In this document: one piece after another, positions 1 to 8,268 of the stretch
Position numbering within the stretch: the stretch's first letter is position 1
Layout: each line of letters starts with the position of its first letter
Assembly: GCA_020847545.1 (NCBI GenBank)
Contig: JADLBV010000004.1
Coordinates: forward strand, 24,899-88,898
DNA length: 64,000 nt
Direction: 5' to 3'
DNA from: Phycisphaerales bacterium
GTDB lineage: Bacteria > Planctomycetota > Phycisphaerae > Tepidisphaerales > Tepidisphaeraceae
The notes under the pieces: generated by a model
The model's database searches: none
What the model was told of the DNA's origin: nothing
Seen by the model: the letters and a program-made list of their open reading frames with translations, nothing else
Program-made: the position numbers and the translations under genes

Positions 1-2106
1 GCGCATATATTTCGCCAGTTTTATCGCGGCGAACGATGGTATGTCGTCCGCGACCCGGCGGGGAATCAGTTTCATCGGCTCAGCGACGCGGCCTATCGGT
101 TTGTGGGGTTGCTGGATGGCAAGCGGACGGTGGCCGAGGCGTGGGAGCTGGTCGGCGGACAGTTGGCGGATGATGCGCCGACGCAACCGGAGGTGATTCA
201 GATCCTCTCGCAGCTTTATTCGGCCAATCTGCTGGAGGCGGACATCTCTCCCGATGCCACCGTCTTGTTGCGGCGACACAAGCAACTGCAAAAAAAACAG
301 ATGCAGGGCCGGCTGATGAACGTGCTGTTCCCACGCATTCCGCTGTGGGATCCGGACAAGTTTCTGAAGCGCTGGATGCCGGTGATGCGGCTTCTGCTCA
401 GCAAGTTCGGCGCGATTTTATGGCTGGTGGTGGTGGCGGCCGGGTTGTTCATCCTGACCAGCAGGGGGTGGGACAAACTGTTCGCGGCCACCAGCGCGGC
501 GACCAATCCGAGCAACTGGTTTTTCCTGTGGGTCACGTTTGTCCTGATCAAGTTCATCCACGAATGCGGCCACGCCTTCGCCTGCCGGAGATTCGGCGGC
601 GAGGTGCATGAGATGGGGATCATGTTCCTGGTCTTCGTCCCCACACCCTATGTGGACGCTTCCACCGCGTGGGCATTCGCCAGCAGGTGGCAGCGAATGT
701 TTGTCGGGGCGGCCGGCATGATCTTTGAATTGTTCGTCGCCTCCATCATGGCGTTCGTCTGGGCGAACACCAACGAAACATCAATGTGGAATCAACTGGC
801 CTTCAACGCCATGCTGATCGCCAGCGTCACCACGATCATCTTCAACGCCAACCCATTGCTGCGTTACGATGGTTATTACATGCTCTCGGACTGGCTGGAG
901 ATTCCCAATCTTCAGCAGCGCAGCACCGAATACGCGATGGGTCTGATCAAACGCCACATCTTCCGCGTGAAAATGCAGCAGCCGCTGCCGCCGTTGGGGC
1001 AGCGGGCATGGATGCTGGTTTATGCGATCTGTTCGTCGATTTATCGTGTGTTTGTCGGGATCGCGATCATCCTGTTTGTGGCCTTCAAGGTTCCGGTGCT
1101 GGGGGTGCTGATGGCCATCGGCGGGGTCATCACCTGGCTGGTGATGCCAGTGGTGAAACTGGGGCGATATCTGATGCTGGAGCCGGAATTGCACCGCAAA
1201 CGCGGGCGGGCGATCGCGTTCAGCAGCGCGGTGGCGGCGGCGATTGTGATTCTGATCGGGCTGATCCGCTTCCCGGTGCATTTCCGGACAGAAGGAGTGG
1301 CCGAGCCGCTGCGGCAGGAACGGCTGTATGCGATGACATCGGGGTTTGTCAGTCAGATCCCGGCACACGATGGGCAACTGGTTCACAAGGGTGATCCGAT
1401 TCTGATCTGCCGAAATGATGAACTGTCGACCGAGGTCAAACAGCTTCAGCATGTGTTGTCGGCACTGGAGATTCGGCGGCAATCCAATGTGTCCGATCCG
1501 GCACAACGGCAGATTGATGAGATTGAAATCGCGGCCAATCGCACAAAACTGGCCGATGCGCAGCGAAGGTTGGATGACCTGACAATTCGCGCTCCCATTG
1601 ACGGTCGGCTGGTGGCGCCGGGGTTGGAGGATTTGTCAGGGCGGTTTTTGCCCGAACGAACCGAAGTGGCGATGGTGGCGGCGATGGACCAGTTGGTGGT
1701 GCGGTCGGTGTTGCAGCAGGCCGATGCGGAACTGGCGACGATGGTTCCCAAGGATCAGTTGCGACCGGAGGTGCGGCTGGCCGGCGCCAGCGATCAGGTG
1801 CTACATGCGGTCAAGGTGGAGCTGATTCAGGGGGCGCAACAGGAGGTGGCCCACCCATCGGCGACATGGGCGGGGGGTGGAGAGGTGGCGGCCGATCCGC
1901 GCGATGAACGGCAGATGCGCACGCTGGTGCCGCAGTTTGAAGTGAGGGTGACGTTGGACAATGCGGGTGAGGTTTTTCATCCTGGACAGATGGCGGTGAT
2001 TCGGTTCCGGCCATTCAGTCGGCCGTTGATTTGGCAGTGGACGAATAGTTTTTTGCGGTTGATTCAGACGGAGAGTATGCGGCAGCCGACGGGAATGACC
2101 CCGTGA
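1..2106 (+). CDS. PqqD-like / M50 site-2 protease / HlyD-like hybrid membrane protein (5' truncated)
   Basis: The frame is open from the first base, so the gene starts upstream; a GTG at 103 is not needed as a start. In the 701 visible residues the order is: a PqqD-like winged-helix segment (about 1-85, ending in a run resembling RLSDAAYRFVGLLDGK and a Q-E-V-I-x-I-L-S-Q-L-Y helix); membrane helices; a zinc-protease HECGH motif at about residue 187; the second M50 motif NPLLRYDGYY at about 284; more membrane helices; then a biotinyl-lipoyl/HlyD adaptor region with a coiled coil (about 425-660). PqqD-like domains bind peptides, M50 enzymes cut in or near membranes, and HlyD-like domains are periplasmic adaptors. 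The next gene on the same strand encodes a SecA-like ATPase. A role in handling or exporting a peptide or protein is inference. Family assignment is good; substrate unknown. Confidence 0.85.
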   Translation, partial: AHIFRQFYRGERWYVVRDPAGNQFHRLSDAAYRFVGLLDGKRTVAEAWELVGGQLADDAPTQPEVIQILSQLYSANLLEADISPDATVLLRRHKQLQKKQMQGRLMNVLFPRIPLWDPDKFLKRWMPVMRLLLSKFGAILWLVVVAAGLFILTSRGWDKLFAATSAATNPSNWFFLWVTFVLIKFIHECGHAFACRRFGGEVHEMGIMFLVFVPTPYVDASTAWAFASRWQRMFVGAAGMIFELFVASIMAFVWANTNETSMWNQLAFNAMLIASVTTIIFNANPLLRYDGYYMLSDWLEIPNLQQRSTEYAMGLIKRHIFRVKMQQPLPPLGQRAWMLVYAICSSIYRVFVGIAIILFVAFKVPVLGVLMAIGGVITWLVMPVVKLGRYLMLEPELHRKRGRAIAFSSAVAAAIVILIGLIRFPVHFRTEGVAEPLRQERLYAMTSGFVSQIPAHDGQLVHKGDPILICRNDELSTEVKQLQHVLSALEIRRQSNVSDPAQRQIDEIEIAANRTKLADAQRRLDDLTIRAPIDGRLVAPGLEDLSGRFLPERTEVAMVAAMDQLVVRSVLQQADAELATMVPKDQLRPEVRLAGASDQVLHAVKVELIQGAQQEVAHPSATWAGGGEVAADPRDERQMRTLVPQFEVRVTLDNAGEVFHPGQMAVIRFRPFSRPLIWQWTNSFLRLIQTESMRQPTGMTP

Positions 2107-2108
2107 GG

Positions 2109-2202
2109 TTGATTTTTGATTTTTGATTTGCGATTTTCGAATGAAAGACAAATTTCCCGCCTCATCAATCAAAAATCGGCAATCAAAAATCAAAAATTAA
2201 CA
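2109..2202. repeat. Imperfect palindrome built on GATTTTTGATT units
   Basis: The left half carries tandem GATTTTTGATT-like units and the right half their complement (AATCAAAAATC), separated by a short unique core. AT-rich dispersed palindromes of this kind sit between genes in many GC-rich bacterial genomes. It fills most of the gap between the M50/HlyD gene and the SecA-like gene. No coding potential seen. Confidence 0.7.
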
Positions 2203-2210
2203 ATACAGAA

Positions 2211-2252
2211 CCCTCTCCCCTGCCCCTCTCCCTGAGTACAGGGAGAGGGAGA
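2211..2252. repeat. CCCTCTCCCTG hairpin repeat overlapping a ribosome-binding site
   Basis: Perfect 11-bp stem CCCTCTCCCTG (2224-2234) with CAGGGAGAGGG (2239-2249) around a four-base AGTA loop. The same core occurs twice at 47758-47861. The purine-rich right arm (GAGGGAGA) lies about nine bases before the ATG at 2261 and is the only visible Shine-Dalgarno sequence, so the hairpin could hide the ribosome-binding site of the SecA-like gene. Confidence 0.75.
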
Positions 2253-2260
2253 AAAAGTGA

Positions 2261-4195
2261 ATGTCACAAGTCCTGCACAACGAGGTTTATGAGGTCTTTG
2301 ACGCCCGTAGGGTCAAGGCGCCGGAGCTGCGCGGGTTGGATCAGTTCGTGAATGGGATGGTGGGGTGGGCGAAGAATCGTCGGCCGATGCTCAAACGGCT
2401 CAAGGCGATGGCCGATCAGGTTGAAAAACTGGAGCCGGAAATTCATGATTTGGGGGCGACGCGGTTTCGCGAGAAGGTGGCCGAGTCACGGGATATGGCG
2501 CGGCTGGGCCGGCTGGAGGGGGAGGCATTCATTCGCGGCGTGGCGATGGCACGGGAGGCGGCCTGGCGGGCGCTGGGTTTGCGGCCATTTGCGGTGCAGT
2601 TGATGGGGGCGATGGCGATGTGCCGGGGGGCGATTGCCGAGATGGCGACCGGCGAAGGCAAGACACTGACGGCATCCTTGGCCGCGTCGATCTGGGCGTG
2701 GGGTGGCCGGCCGGTGCATGTCATTACGGTCAACGATTATCTGGTGACGCGCGATGCCCACGAAATGGGGCCGGTCTATCAGTTGATGGGGTTGTCGGTG
2801 GGTTCGGTGGTGCATGAATCGACGCCACAGGAACGTTATGAACATTACCGGCGGGATGTGGTCTATTGCACCAGCAAGGAGTTGCTGGCCGACTTTTTGC
2901 GAGACCAGATCGCGCTGGGGAATGTGCGCACATCAACACAGATGGCGCTGGGGATGATGATCGCACCCGAATCGCGGGCGATGATGGTGCCGGGGTTGTT
3001 CCGCGTGATCGTGGACGAGGCCGACAGCCTGTTGATTGATGAGGCGGTGACGCCGTTGATCATTTCCAATTCGCCGCAGGAGGATGCCAACGCGGTGCTG
3101 TATCGGGCGGCCGATGAGTTGGCGACGAAATTGAAATCCGGGCGAGATTTTCTGATCGATTGGACAACCCGCACGGTGGAATTGACCGCGCGCGGGCAGG
3201 ATCGGCTGGACCTGCTGGCCGATGGTTCGGGTTTTTGGCGCGGCCAGCGCCGCCGTGAGGAACTGGTGACGCAGGCGCTGGTGGCGCGGCATTGTTTCAT
3301 CCGCGATGAGCAGTATCTGATCGCCGAGGATGGCAGCGTGCAGATCATTGATGAATTCACCGGCCGGGTGATGGCCGACCGAAGCTGGCGGCACGGCCTG
3401 CATCAGGCGATTGAGGTCAAGGAGAACGTCAAGGTCACCGCCGACAAGGAAAATCTGGCACGGCTGAGTTTTCAGCGGTTTTTCCGCCAATATCCCACGA
3501 TGGCCGGCATGACCGGCACGGCATGGGAATCATCGGGTGAATTGTGGCAGATTTATCAGCGGCCGGTAATCCGTATCCCCACCAACCGGCCGTGCATCCG
3601 CGTGCAACTGCCGGTGCGCATGTTCGACACGATGGAACAGAAATGGGAGGCGGTGGTGGGGCGGGTGTGTGAATTAAACGATCAGGGGCTGCCGGTGCTG
3701 GTGGGGACGCGCAGCGTGCTGGCATCGGAGGAGGTCAGCAAACGGCTTGGCGCCATGAGTCGGGCGCATCGCGTCCTGAACGCCAACCAGACCGCGCAGG
3801 AGGCATCCATCGTGGCCGAAGCGGGGCAGGTGGGGCGTATTACCGTCGCCACCAACATGGCCGGCCGGGGAACCGACATTAAATTGGGCAAAGGGGTCGC
3901 CGAACTGGGCGGGCTTCAGGTGATCGCCACCGAACCGCATGGTTCGAGCCGGGTTGATCGCCAGCTTTTCGGCCGCGCTGCACGTCAGGGCGATCCCGGG
4001 TCGGCACAACTGTTCAGCTGCGCGGAGGATGACCTGTTCATCCGGCACACACCCGTCGCCCGCAAGGCCTGGCGAACAATCGGACCCGCCCGGCTCATCC
4101 GCATCGCCCAGGCCCGCGCCGAACGGCTGGCGCGGTTCAATCGCAAACAGGTCCTCAAGTCGGATGAATGGATGGACCAGTCGTTGCCGTTTTGA
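2261..4195 (+). CDS. Shortened SecA-like translocase ATPase
   Basis: 644 residues, against about 840-950 for housekeeping SecA. Walker A ATGEGKT at 129-135, Walker B DEAD at 252-255, a preprotein-cross-linking-like region (about 205-365), TNMAGRGTD at 531-539 and GRAARQGDPG near the end: both nucleotide-binding domains look intact. The protein ends inside what would be the first long helix of the scaffold domain (QARAERLARFNRKQ), so the helical-wing domain, the two-helix finger and the zinc-binding tail are absent. Downstream DNA is a repeat and then lysA on the other strand, and no other frame continues SecA-like sequence. It follows the PqqD/M50/HlyD gene on the same strand, so the two probably act together. 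It is probably a SecA paralogue rather than the housekeeping SecA. The start follows the repeat-borne GAGGGAGA. Confidence 0.9.
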   Translation: MSQVLHNEVYEVFDARRVKAPELRGLDQFVNGMVGWAKNRRPMLKRLKAMADQVEKLEPEIHDLGATRFREKVAESRDMARLGRLEGEAFIRGVAMAREAAWRALGLRPFAVQLMGAMAMCRGAIAEMATGEGKTLTASLAASIWAWGGRPVHVITVNDYLVTRDAHEMGPVYQLMGLSVGSVVHESTPQERYEHYRRDVVYCTSKELLADFLRDQIALGNVRTSTQMALGMMIAPESRAMMVPGLFRVIVDEADSLLIDEAVTPLIISNSPQEDANAVLYRAADELATKLKSGRDFLIDWTTRTVELTARGQDRLDLLADGSGFWRGQRRREELVTQALVARHCFIRDEQYLIAEDGSVQIIDEFTGRVMADRSWRHGLHQAIEVKENVKVTADKENLARLSFQRFFRQYPTMAGMTGTAWESSGELWQIYQRPVIRIPTNRPCIRVQLPVRMFDTMEQKWEAVVGRVCELNDQGLPVLVGTRSVLASEEVSKRLGAMSRAHRVLNANQTAQEASIVAEAGQVGRITVATNMAGRGTDIKLGKGVAELGGLQVIATEPHGSSRVDRQLFGRAARQGDPGSAQLFSCAEDDLFIRHTPVARKAWRTIGPARLIRIAQARAERLARFNRKQVLKSDEWMDQSLPF

Positions 4196-4209
4196 AAATC
4201 AAATCAGGT

Positions 4210-4289
4210 GTGCCACGGAGGCACAGAGGACACAGAGGAATACAAAACAAAATTCTTTTTTCTCTGTGATCTCTATGTCTCTGTGGCAC
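4210..4289. repeat. CACAGAG-type intergenic palindrome
   Basis: Left arm reads GTGCCACGGAGGCACAGAGG and onward; right arm reads TCTCTATGTCTCTGTGGCAC, an imperfect inverted copy around an A/T-rich centre. It lies between two convergent genes, so it could also act as a bidirectional stem-loop. A related but diverged repeat is at 62450-62501. Confidence 0.7.
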
Positions 4290-4298
4290 ATCGTCTTT

Positions 4299-5588
4299 TT
4301 ACTTCACAACTCGTTCCGGCCCGACGAGATCCTCGAAAGTTTCGCGGCGGCGAATGATCGTGTAGTTGTCCCCATCAACCAGAATTTCCGGCGGGCGGGG
4401 GCGGTTGTTGTAGTTGCTGCTCATGGCGAATCCGTACGCGCCGGCCGTGAAAACCGCCAGCAGGTCGCCCCGTTTTGTCACCGGCAGCGGGCGGTTTTGC
4501 GCCAGATAGTCGCCCGATTCGCACACCGGACCCACCACATCCACGATTTCGCCGTTGCGCGGTTCAAATGCCTTGTCGCGCTGCGGCGGCACATTGGCCG
4601 CATCGGGTGAAACCGGCCAGATGTGATGATAAGACTCGTACAGCGTCGGCCGGATCAGGTCGTTCATGCCGGCGTCGATGATGACGAACTTTTTCTGTCC
4701 GCCCATCTTTCGATACAACACCCGCGTCAACAGAATCCCGGAATTTCCGGAGATGTATCGTCCCGGCTCCAGCGCGATGCGATACGGTTTGTCCTTCAGC
4801 ATCGGCACCAGCGCCTTGGCGTGTTCCGTGACCGGATGGGCCTGGCCCGGGCGTTCGTAATTGACCGCGAATCCGCCGCCCAAATCCAGCCATTCGATCT
4901 TGTGGCCACGGGCCGTCAGCCGGTCGATCAGGTCGGTCGCCTTTTTCACCGCGTCGATGTACGGCTGGATTTCATACACCGGAGAGCCGATGTGCAGATG
5001 AATCCCGCCGATGCGAAGGTTTTTCAGCGAGCGATACTGCTCAAAAACGCGCTCAGCCCGCTCGATGTCCACACCAAATTTGGTCTCCTTCTTGCCGGTG
5101 GTCGTCTTGATGTGCGTCTTGGGATCGACATCCGGGTTGACGCGGATCGCGCCCACGGCCGTTTTGCCCATCTGCCCGGCGATGCGGTCGATGTTTTCGA
5201 TTTCGGCTTCCGATTCGATGTTGAACGCCGCGATTCCCACCTCGATCGCATGGCGAATCTCCTCATCGGTCTTGCCCATCCCCGCATAGATGATTTTTTG
5301 CGCCTCGCCACCCGCCTGCAGGGCGCGATACAGTTCGCCCCCGCTGGTGACATCAAATCCGCACCCTTCGGCCGCGAGAACCTTCAATAAATTGATGTTC
5401 CCGTTGCTCTTGATCGAATAGCAGATCGTGGCGTGGATCGGCGCGAATGCTTCGGCCACCTGCCGATAATGGTGTAACAGAGTCGCCTTGGAATAGACAT
5501 ACGCCGGCGTCCCCACCTCGGCGGCGATCCGCTCGGCCGGCACACCCTCACAATACAACTGCCCGTTTTGATATCGAAAATAGTCCAT
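4299..5588 (-). CDS. lysA: Diaminopimelate decarboxylase
   Basis: 429 residues, normal family length. Converts meso-diaminopimelate to L-lysine and CO2, the last step of lysine synthesis, in the cytoplasm with pyridoxal phosphate. Visible marks: YSIKSN near the N-terminus (the PLP-binding lysine in the alanine-racemase-type barrel), HLHIGSPV, an E-P-G-R-Y phosphate/substrate motif, and CESGDYLA carrying the catalytic cysteine of the second subunit's site. It starts six bases after the sugar-isomerase-like gene and is probably co-transcribed with it. Its end converges on the SecA-like gene across a palindromic repeat. Confidence 0.96.
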   Translation of the reverse strand: MDYFRYQNGQLYCEGVPAERIAAEVGTPAYVYSKATLLHHYRQVAEAFAPIHATICYSIKSNGNINLLKVLAAEGCGFDVTSGGELYRALQAGGEAQKIIYAGMGKTDEEIRHAIEVGIAAFNIESEAEIENIDRIAGQMGKTAVGAIRVNPDVDPKTHIKTTTGKKETKFGVDIERAERVFEQYRSLKNLRIGGIHLHIGSPVYEIQPYIDAVKKATDLIDRLTARGHKIEWLDLGGGFAVNYERPGQAHPVTEHAKALVPMLKDKPYRIALEPGRYISGNSGILLTRVLYRKMGGQKKFVIIDAGMNDLIRPTLYESYHHIWPVSPDAANVPPQRDKAFEPRNGEIVDVVGPVCESGDYLAQNRPLPVTKRGDLLAVFTAGAYGFAMSSNYNNRPRPPEILVDGDNYTIIRRRETFEDLVGPERVVK

Positions 5589-5594
5589 ATTATT

Positions 5595-6428
5595 TTAATG
5601 AATTTTGCCCAAATGATCATACGCCCGCCGGGCCACACCCGCGGCGGAAGTTTCATACGGATACAACTCAACCGTCATCCATCCGTCATACCGGATATCA
5701 CGCAACGCCGCAAAAATGGCTGAAAAATCGATCACTCCCCGCCCCGGCGTCAGGTGCTGGTGGACGCGATTGTCGCCGATGTCCTCCAGATGAACATGGA
5801 TCACATCGTCGGCCAGTTCGCGGATCACCTGTGCCGGGTCTTCGCCGACACAAAACAGGTGTCCCACATCACAATTCATCCGAACGGCCGGTTCATCGCG
5901 AAAATACCGCCTTTTGAACGCCGCATATTCTCCGGCCGACTGGATCATCAACCCCGGCTCCGGCTCGATCCCCAGCGTGATGTTCAATTTCTTCGCCAGC
6001 GACAGCACCTGATGTAAACCTTCCGCATATCGCTCGGCCGCAATATCGGGCGACAGTCCCGTGGCGATCAATGGCCCTCCCGGTTGCAAGCTGACCGTCC
6101 GACAACCCATCTCGGCCGCCAGTTCAATCGCCGCCAGTGTATGTTCGACGCGAAGCTGTCTTTTGTCAGAATCATGCTCAATCCATGTCGGGTGATAGGT
6201 GTCCCCACAGGCAAACAGCGTAAAGGCGTTGATGTTGCTGACGACCAGCCCGCGATCGGCGATCCGCGACCGTAGTTTTGAGCGATTTTCGGGCCCAAAT
6301 GTCTTCGGATACGCATGGGGAACATCCGCCATGATCTCCACCGCCCCATATCCGATGCGCGCAATCTCATCAACCGCCTCATCGACGCTGTTTTGCTTGA
6401 ACGCATTGGTTGAAAACGCCAGCTTCAT
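5595..6428 (-). CDS. Sugar phosphate isomerase/epimerase-like TIM barrel protein
   Basis: 277 residues from MKLAFSTNAF. The frame is open for another 13 codons upstream, but this start begins at the first barrel strand. Xylose-isomerase-like (AP endonuclease family 2) fold: E-I-M-A-D-V-P-H-A-Y, IEPEPGLM (metal-binding glutamate), NCDVGHLF and VHLEDIG (metal-binding aspartate/histidine/glutamate) match the divalent-metal site of the family. The substrate cannot be read from sequence; relatives act on sugars, inositols or sugar phosphates. It lies immediately upstream of lysA on the same strand and is divergent from the PurM-family gene. Confidence 0.85.
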   Translation of the reverse strand: MKLAFSTNAFKQNSVDEAVDEIARIGYGAVEIMADVPHAYPKTFGPENRSKLRSRIADRGLVVSNINAFTLFACGDTYHPTWIEHDSDKRQLRVEHTLAAIELAAEMGCRTVSLQPGGPLIATGLSPDIAAERYAEGLHQVLSLAKKLNITLGIEPEPGLMIQSAGEYAAFKRRYFRDEPAVRMNCDVGHLFCVGEDPAQVIRELADDVIHVHLEDIGDNRVHQHLTPGRGVIDFSAIFAALRDIRYDGWMTVELYPYETSAAGVARRAYDHLGKIH

Positions 6429-6518
6429 CCCGGCCGCATTGTAGGGACCAAACCCCCAAGGAACCATATCCGGCCGCGATGCGGTTCCAGTTGACCGCCG
6501 CCGGTTGCCATCCTACAA

Positions 6519-7631
6519 ATGCCGCAGATGAGCAGCCTCACCTACGAGCAAAGCGGCGTGGATTACGGCCCACTGGACGCCTTCAAACGCGCCTGCCAGC
6601 GTCAGGCCGCCGCCACCGCCTCCGCACTGGCCTCTCATAACATCACCGAGCCCGCCGGCACACGCGGCGAAAGCGCCTACCTGATCGAAACTCCCGATGC
6701 CTTCTGGGCACATGTTGAAGAGGGCCTTGGCACCAAAAACCTCGTCGCCGACGCCATGGCCAAACTGACCGGCCAAACCCATTACCACTCCATCGGCATC
6801 GACACGGTCGCCACCATCGTCAACGACCTGATCACCTGTGGCGCATTGCCCATTTCGGTGGCGATGCACGCCGCCGTCGGCGATTCCAACTGGTTTGCCG
6901 ACACCGCCCGTGCCGATGAACTGGCCCGCGGTTTTGCCGATGGATGCCGACAGGCCAACGCCGTCTGGGGCGGCGGCGAAACCCCCGCCTTAAAGGGTAT
7001 GGTAACTCCCGATTCCATCATCCTTGCCGGCTCGGCGTTTGGCCGAATCGCACCCAAATCACACCGCATCACCGGCGACATCCGCGATGGCGACCAGATC
7101 ATCCTGCTGGCAAGCTCCGGCGTGCAAACCAACGGCCTGACCTTGTGCCGTGCATTGGCTGAACGCCTTCCACAGGGTTATCTCACCCCCATCTCCGATG
7201 GCCGAACCTATGGCCAGGCCCTATTGGACCCCTCCGCGATCTACGTCAATTTCATCGCCGCCTGCCAAAAAGCGAACCTGCGATTGCATTACGCCGCCCA
7301 CCTGACCGGCCACGGCTGGCGCAAGCTGATGCGCCTCAACGAACCCTTCGTCTACCGCATGACCCACCTCGGCCACCCGCAACCGATCTTCGACACCATC
7401 CGCCAAGCCGCCCAAATGGATTTGCGTGAAGCATACGCCACATTCAACATGGGCGCCGGATTCGCCGTCTGGGTCTCCGCAGCAGACGCCCAAACCGCCC
7501 TCCAACTGGCCACCCAATCCGGCCACACCGCCTGGATCGGCGGCACCACCCACAAACAATCCACCCGCAAAGCGGTGGAACTGGTCCCGCTCGATATCGC
7601 TTATGAATCCGATACATTGCAGGTGCGATAA
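6519..7631 (+). CDS. purM: PurM-family phosphoribosylformylglycinamidine cyclo-ligase (AIR synthase)
   Basis: 370 residues. The N-terminus has TYEQSGVDYGPLDAF, the usual opening of AIR synthase, followed by the GGGETPALKGM loop (canonical GGETAEMPGM), SSGVQTNGLTL and a C-terminal AIRS_C domain with HLTGHGWRKL and FNMGAGF. AIR synthase closes the imidazole ring in purine biosynthesis using ATP. Loop residues differ somewhat from the textbook enzyme, and no other pur gene is near, so a PurM paralogue is possible, but full length and preserved motifs favour the true enzyme. A second ATG at 6528 is an equally good start. Confidence 0.85.
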   Translation: MPQMSSLTYEQSGVDYGPLDAFKRACQRQAAATASALASHNITEPAGTRGESAYLIETPDAFWAHVEEGLGTKNLVADAMAKLTGQTHYHSIGIDTVATIVNDLITCGALPISVAMHAAVGDSNWFADTARADELARGFADGCRQANAVWGGGETPALKGMVTPDSIILAGSAFGRIAPKSHRITGDIRDGDQIILLASSGVQTNGLTLCRALAERLPQGYLTPISDGRTYGQALLDPSAIYVNFIAACQKANLRLHYAAHLTGHGWRKLMRLNEPFVYRMTHLGHPQPIFDTIRQAAQMDLREAYATFNMGAGFAVWVSAADAQTALQLATQSGHTAWIGGTTHKQSTRKAVELVPLDIAYESDTLQVR

Positions 7632-7677
7632 GCATTTTATTCGTGTCCCCCATCAGATGAATTGGAATGATTTGAAT

Positions 7678-7751
7678 TACCCGCGACAGGATTCGAACCT
7701 GTGACCTTCGGTTTAGGAAACCAACGCTCTATCCAACTGAGCTACGCGGGC
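7678..7751 (-). tRNA. tRNA-Arg (anticodon CCU)
   Basis: On the minus strand a full cloverleaf folds: acceptor GCCCGCG pairs with CGCGGGT (one G-U), D-arm AGCTCAGTTGGATAGAGC, anticodon loop TTCCTAA, T-arm with GGTTCGAATCC. The 3' CCA is not encoded. Reads AGG codons. Confidence 0.96.
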
Positions 7752-7764
7752 CGCTGGGGGAGAG

Positions 7765-7793
7765 TTTATCATATTTGCCGCCCAATACCGCAA
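7765..7793 (-). promoter_or_regulatory. Probable sigma-70 promoter of tRNA-Arg(CCU)
   Basis: On the minus strand: TTGCGG, 17 bases, GATAAA, placing the start about seven bases before the tRNA. Position and spacing are right; each box matches consensus only in part. Confidence 0.45.
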
Positions 7794-7835
7794 CCCGGCA
7801 ATGGTCGCCTTGGGAAATTCACCCTTGTGCCAACC

Positions 7836-7863
7836 TTGCCATTTCTCCGCCGGCCGATAAGAT
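7836..7863 (+). promoter_or_regulatory. Probable sigma-70 promoter of tRNA-Val(CAC)
   Basis: TTGCCA, 16 bases, TAAGAT, giving a start near 7870, about 12 bases before the mature tRNA. Confidence 0.5.
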
Positions 7864-7881
7864 GATTTTCTACTCCCTTAC

Positions 7882-7955
7882 GGGCGATTAGTTCAGTTGG
7901 CTAGAACGCTGGTATCACACACCAGAGGTCACAGGTTCGAGTCCTGTATCGCCCA
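7882..7955 (+). tRNA. tRNA-Val (anticodon CAC)
   Basis: Acceptor GGGCGAT pairs with ATCGCCC, D-arm GTTCAGTTGGCTAGAAC, anticodon arm CTGGT-ATCACAC-ACCAG with anticodon CAC, T-arm ACAGG-TTCGAGT-CCTGT. The 3' CCA is not encoded. Confidence 0.95.
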
Positions 7956-8268
7956 CTTTCCCTAATAAACCCCTACTTGGCGGCATAGGCCAACAATCAC
8001 TTAAATCGTTATCCAGTAGTGGTTTATCGTCATCCCGCACAATCATTGCCATTTTCCGCCGGCGCTGTTTTCGGGTGCCTGCTGCGCCGCTTTTTGCGCC
8101 GTTTTTTCATCATGGAATGGAGAAAATTGGCGTATGTATCGATACTCCTTGCCTATAGTTTGGTCTCAACAATTGGGGGTTGATAATGGCAGGTCATAGC
8201 CGTTGGATCAGGCTGGCCGGATGAGGTCCAGCATATTACAACCGTTCCAATCGCGGAGTGATAACGTG
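7956..8268. other. Intergenic stretch without a recognisable gene
   Basis: 313 bases between tRNA-Val and the phosphodiester glycosidase gene. It holds a 10-bp palindrome GTATCGATAC near 8140, a TATAGT box about a dozen bases further on without a convincing -35 partner, and the GGAG ribosome-binding site of the next gene. No RNA gene or conserved ORF was recognised. Confidence 0.5.
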
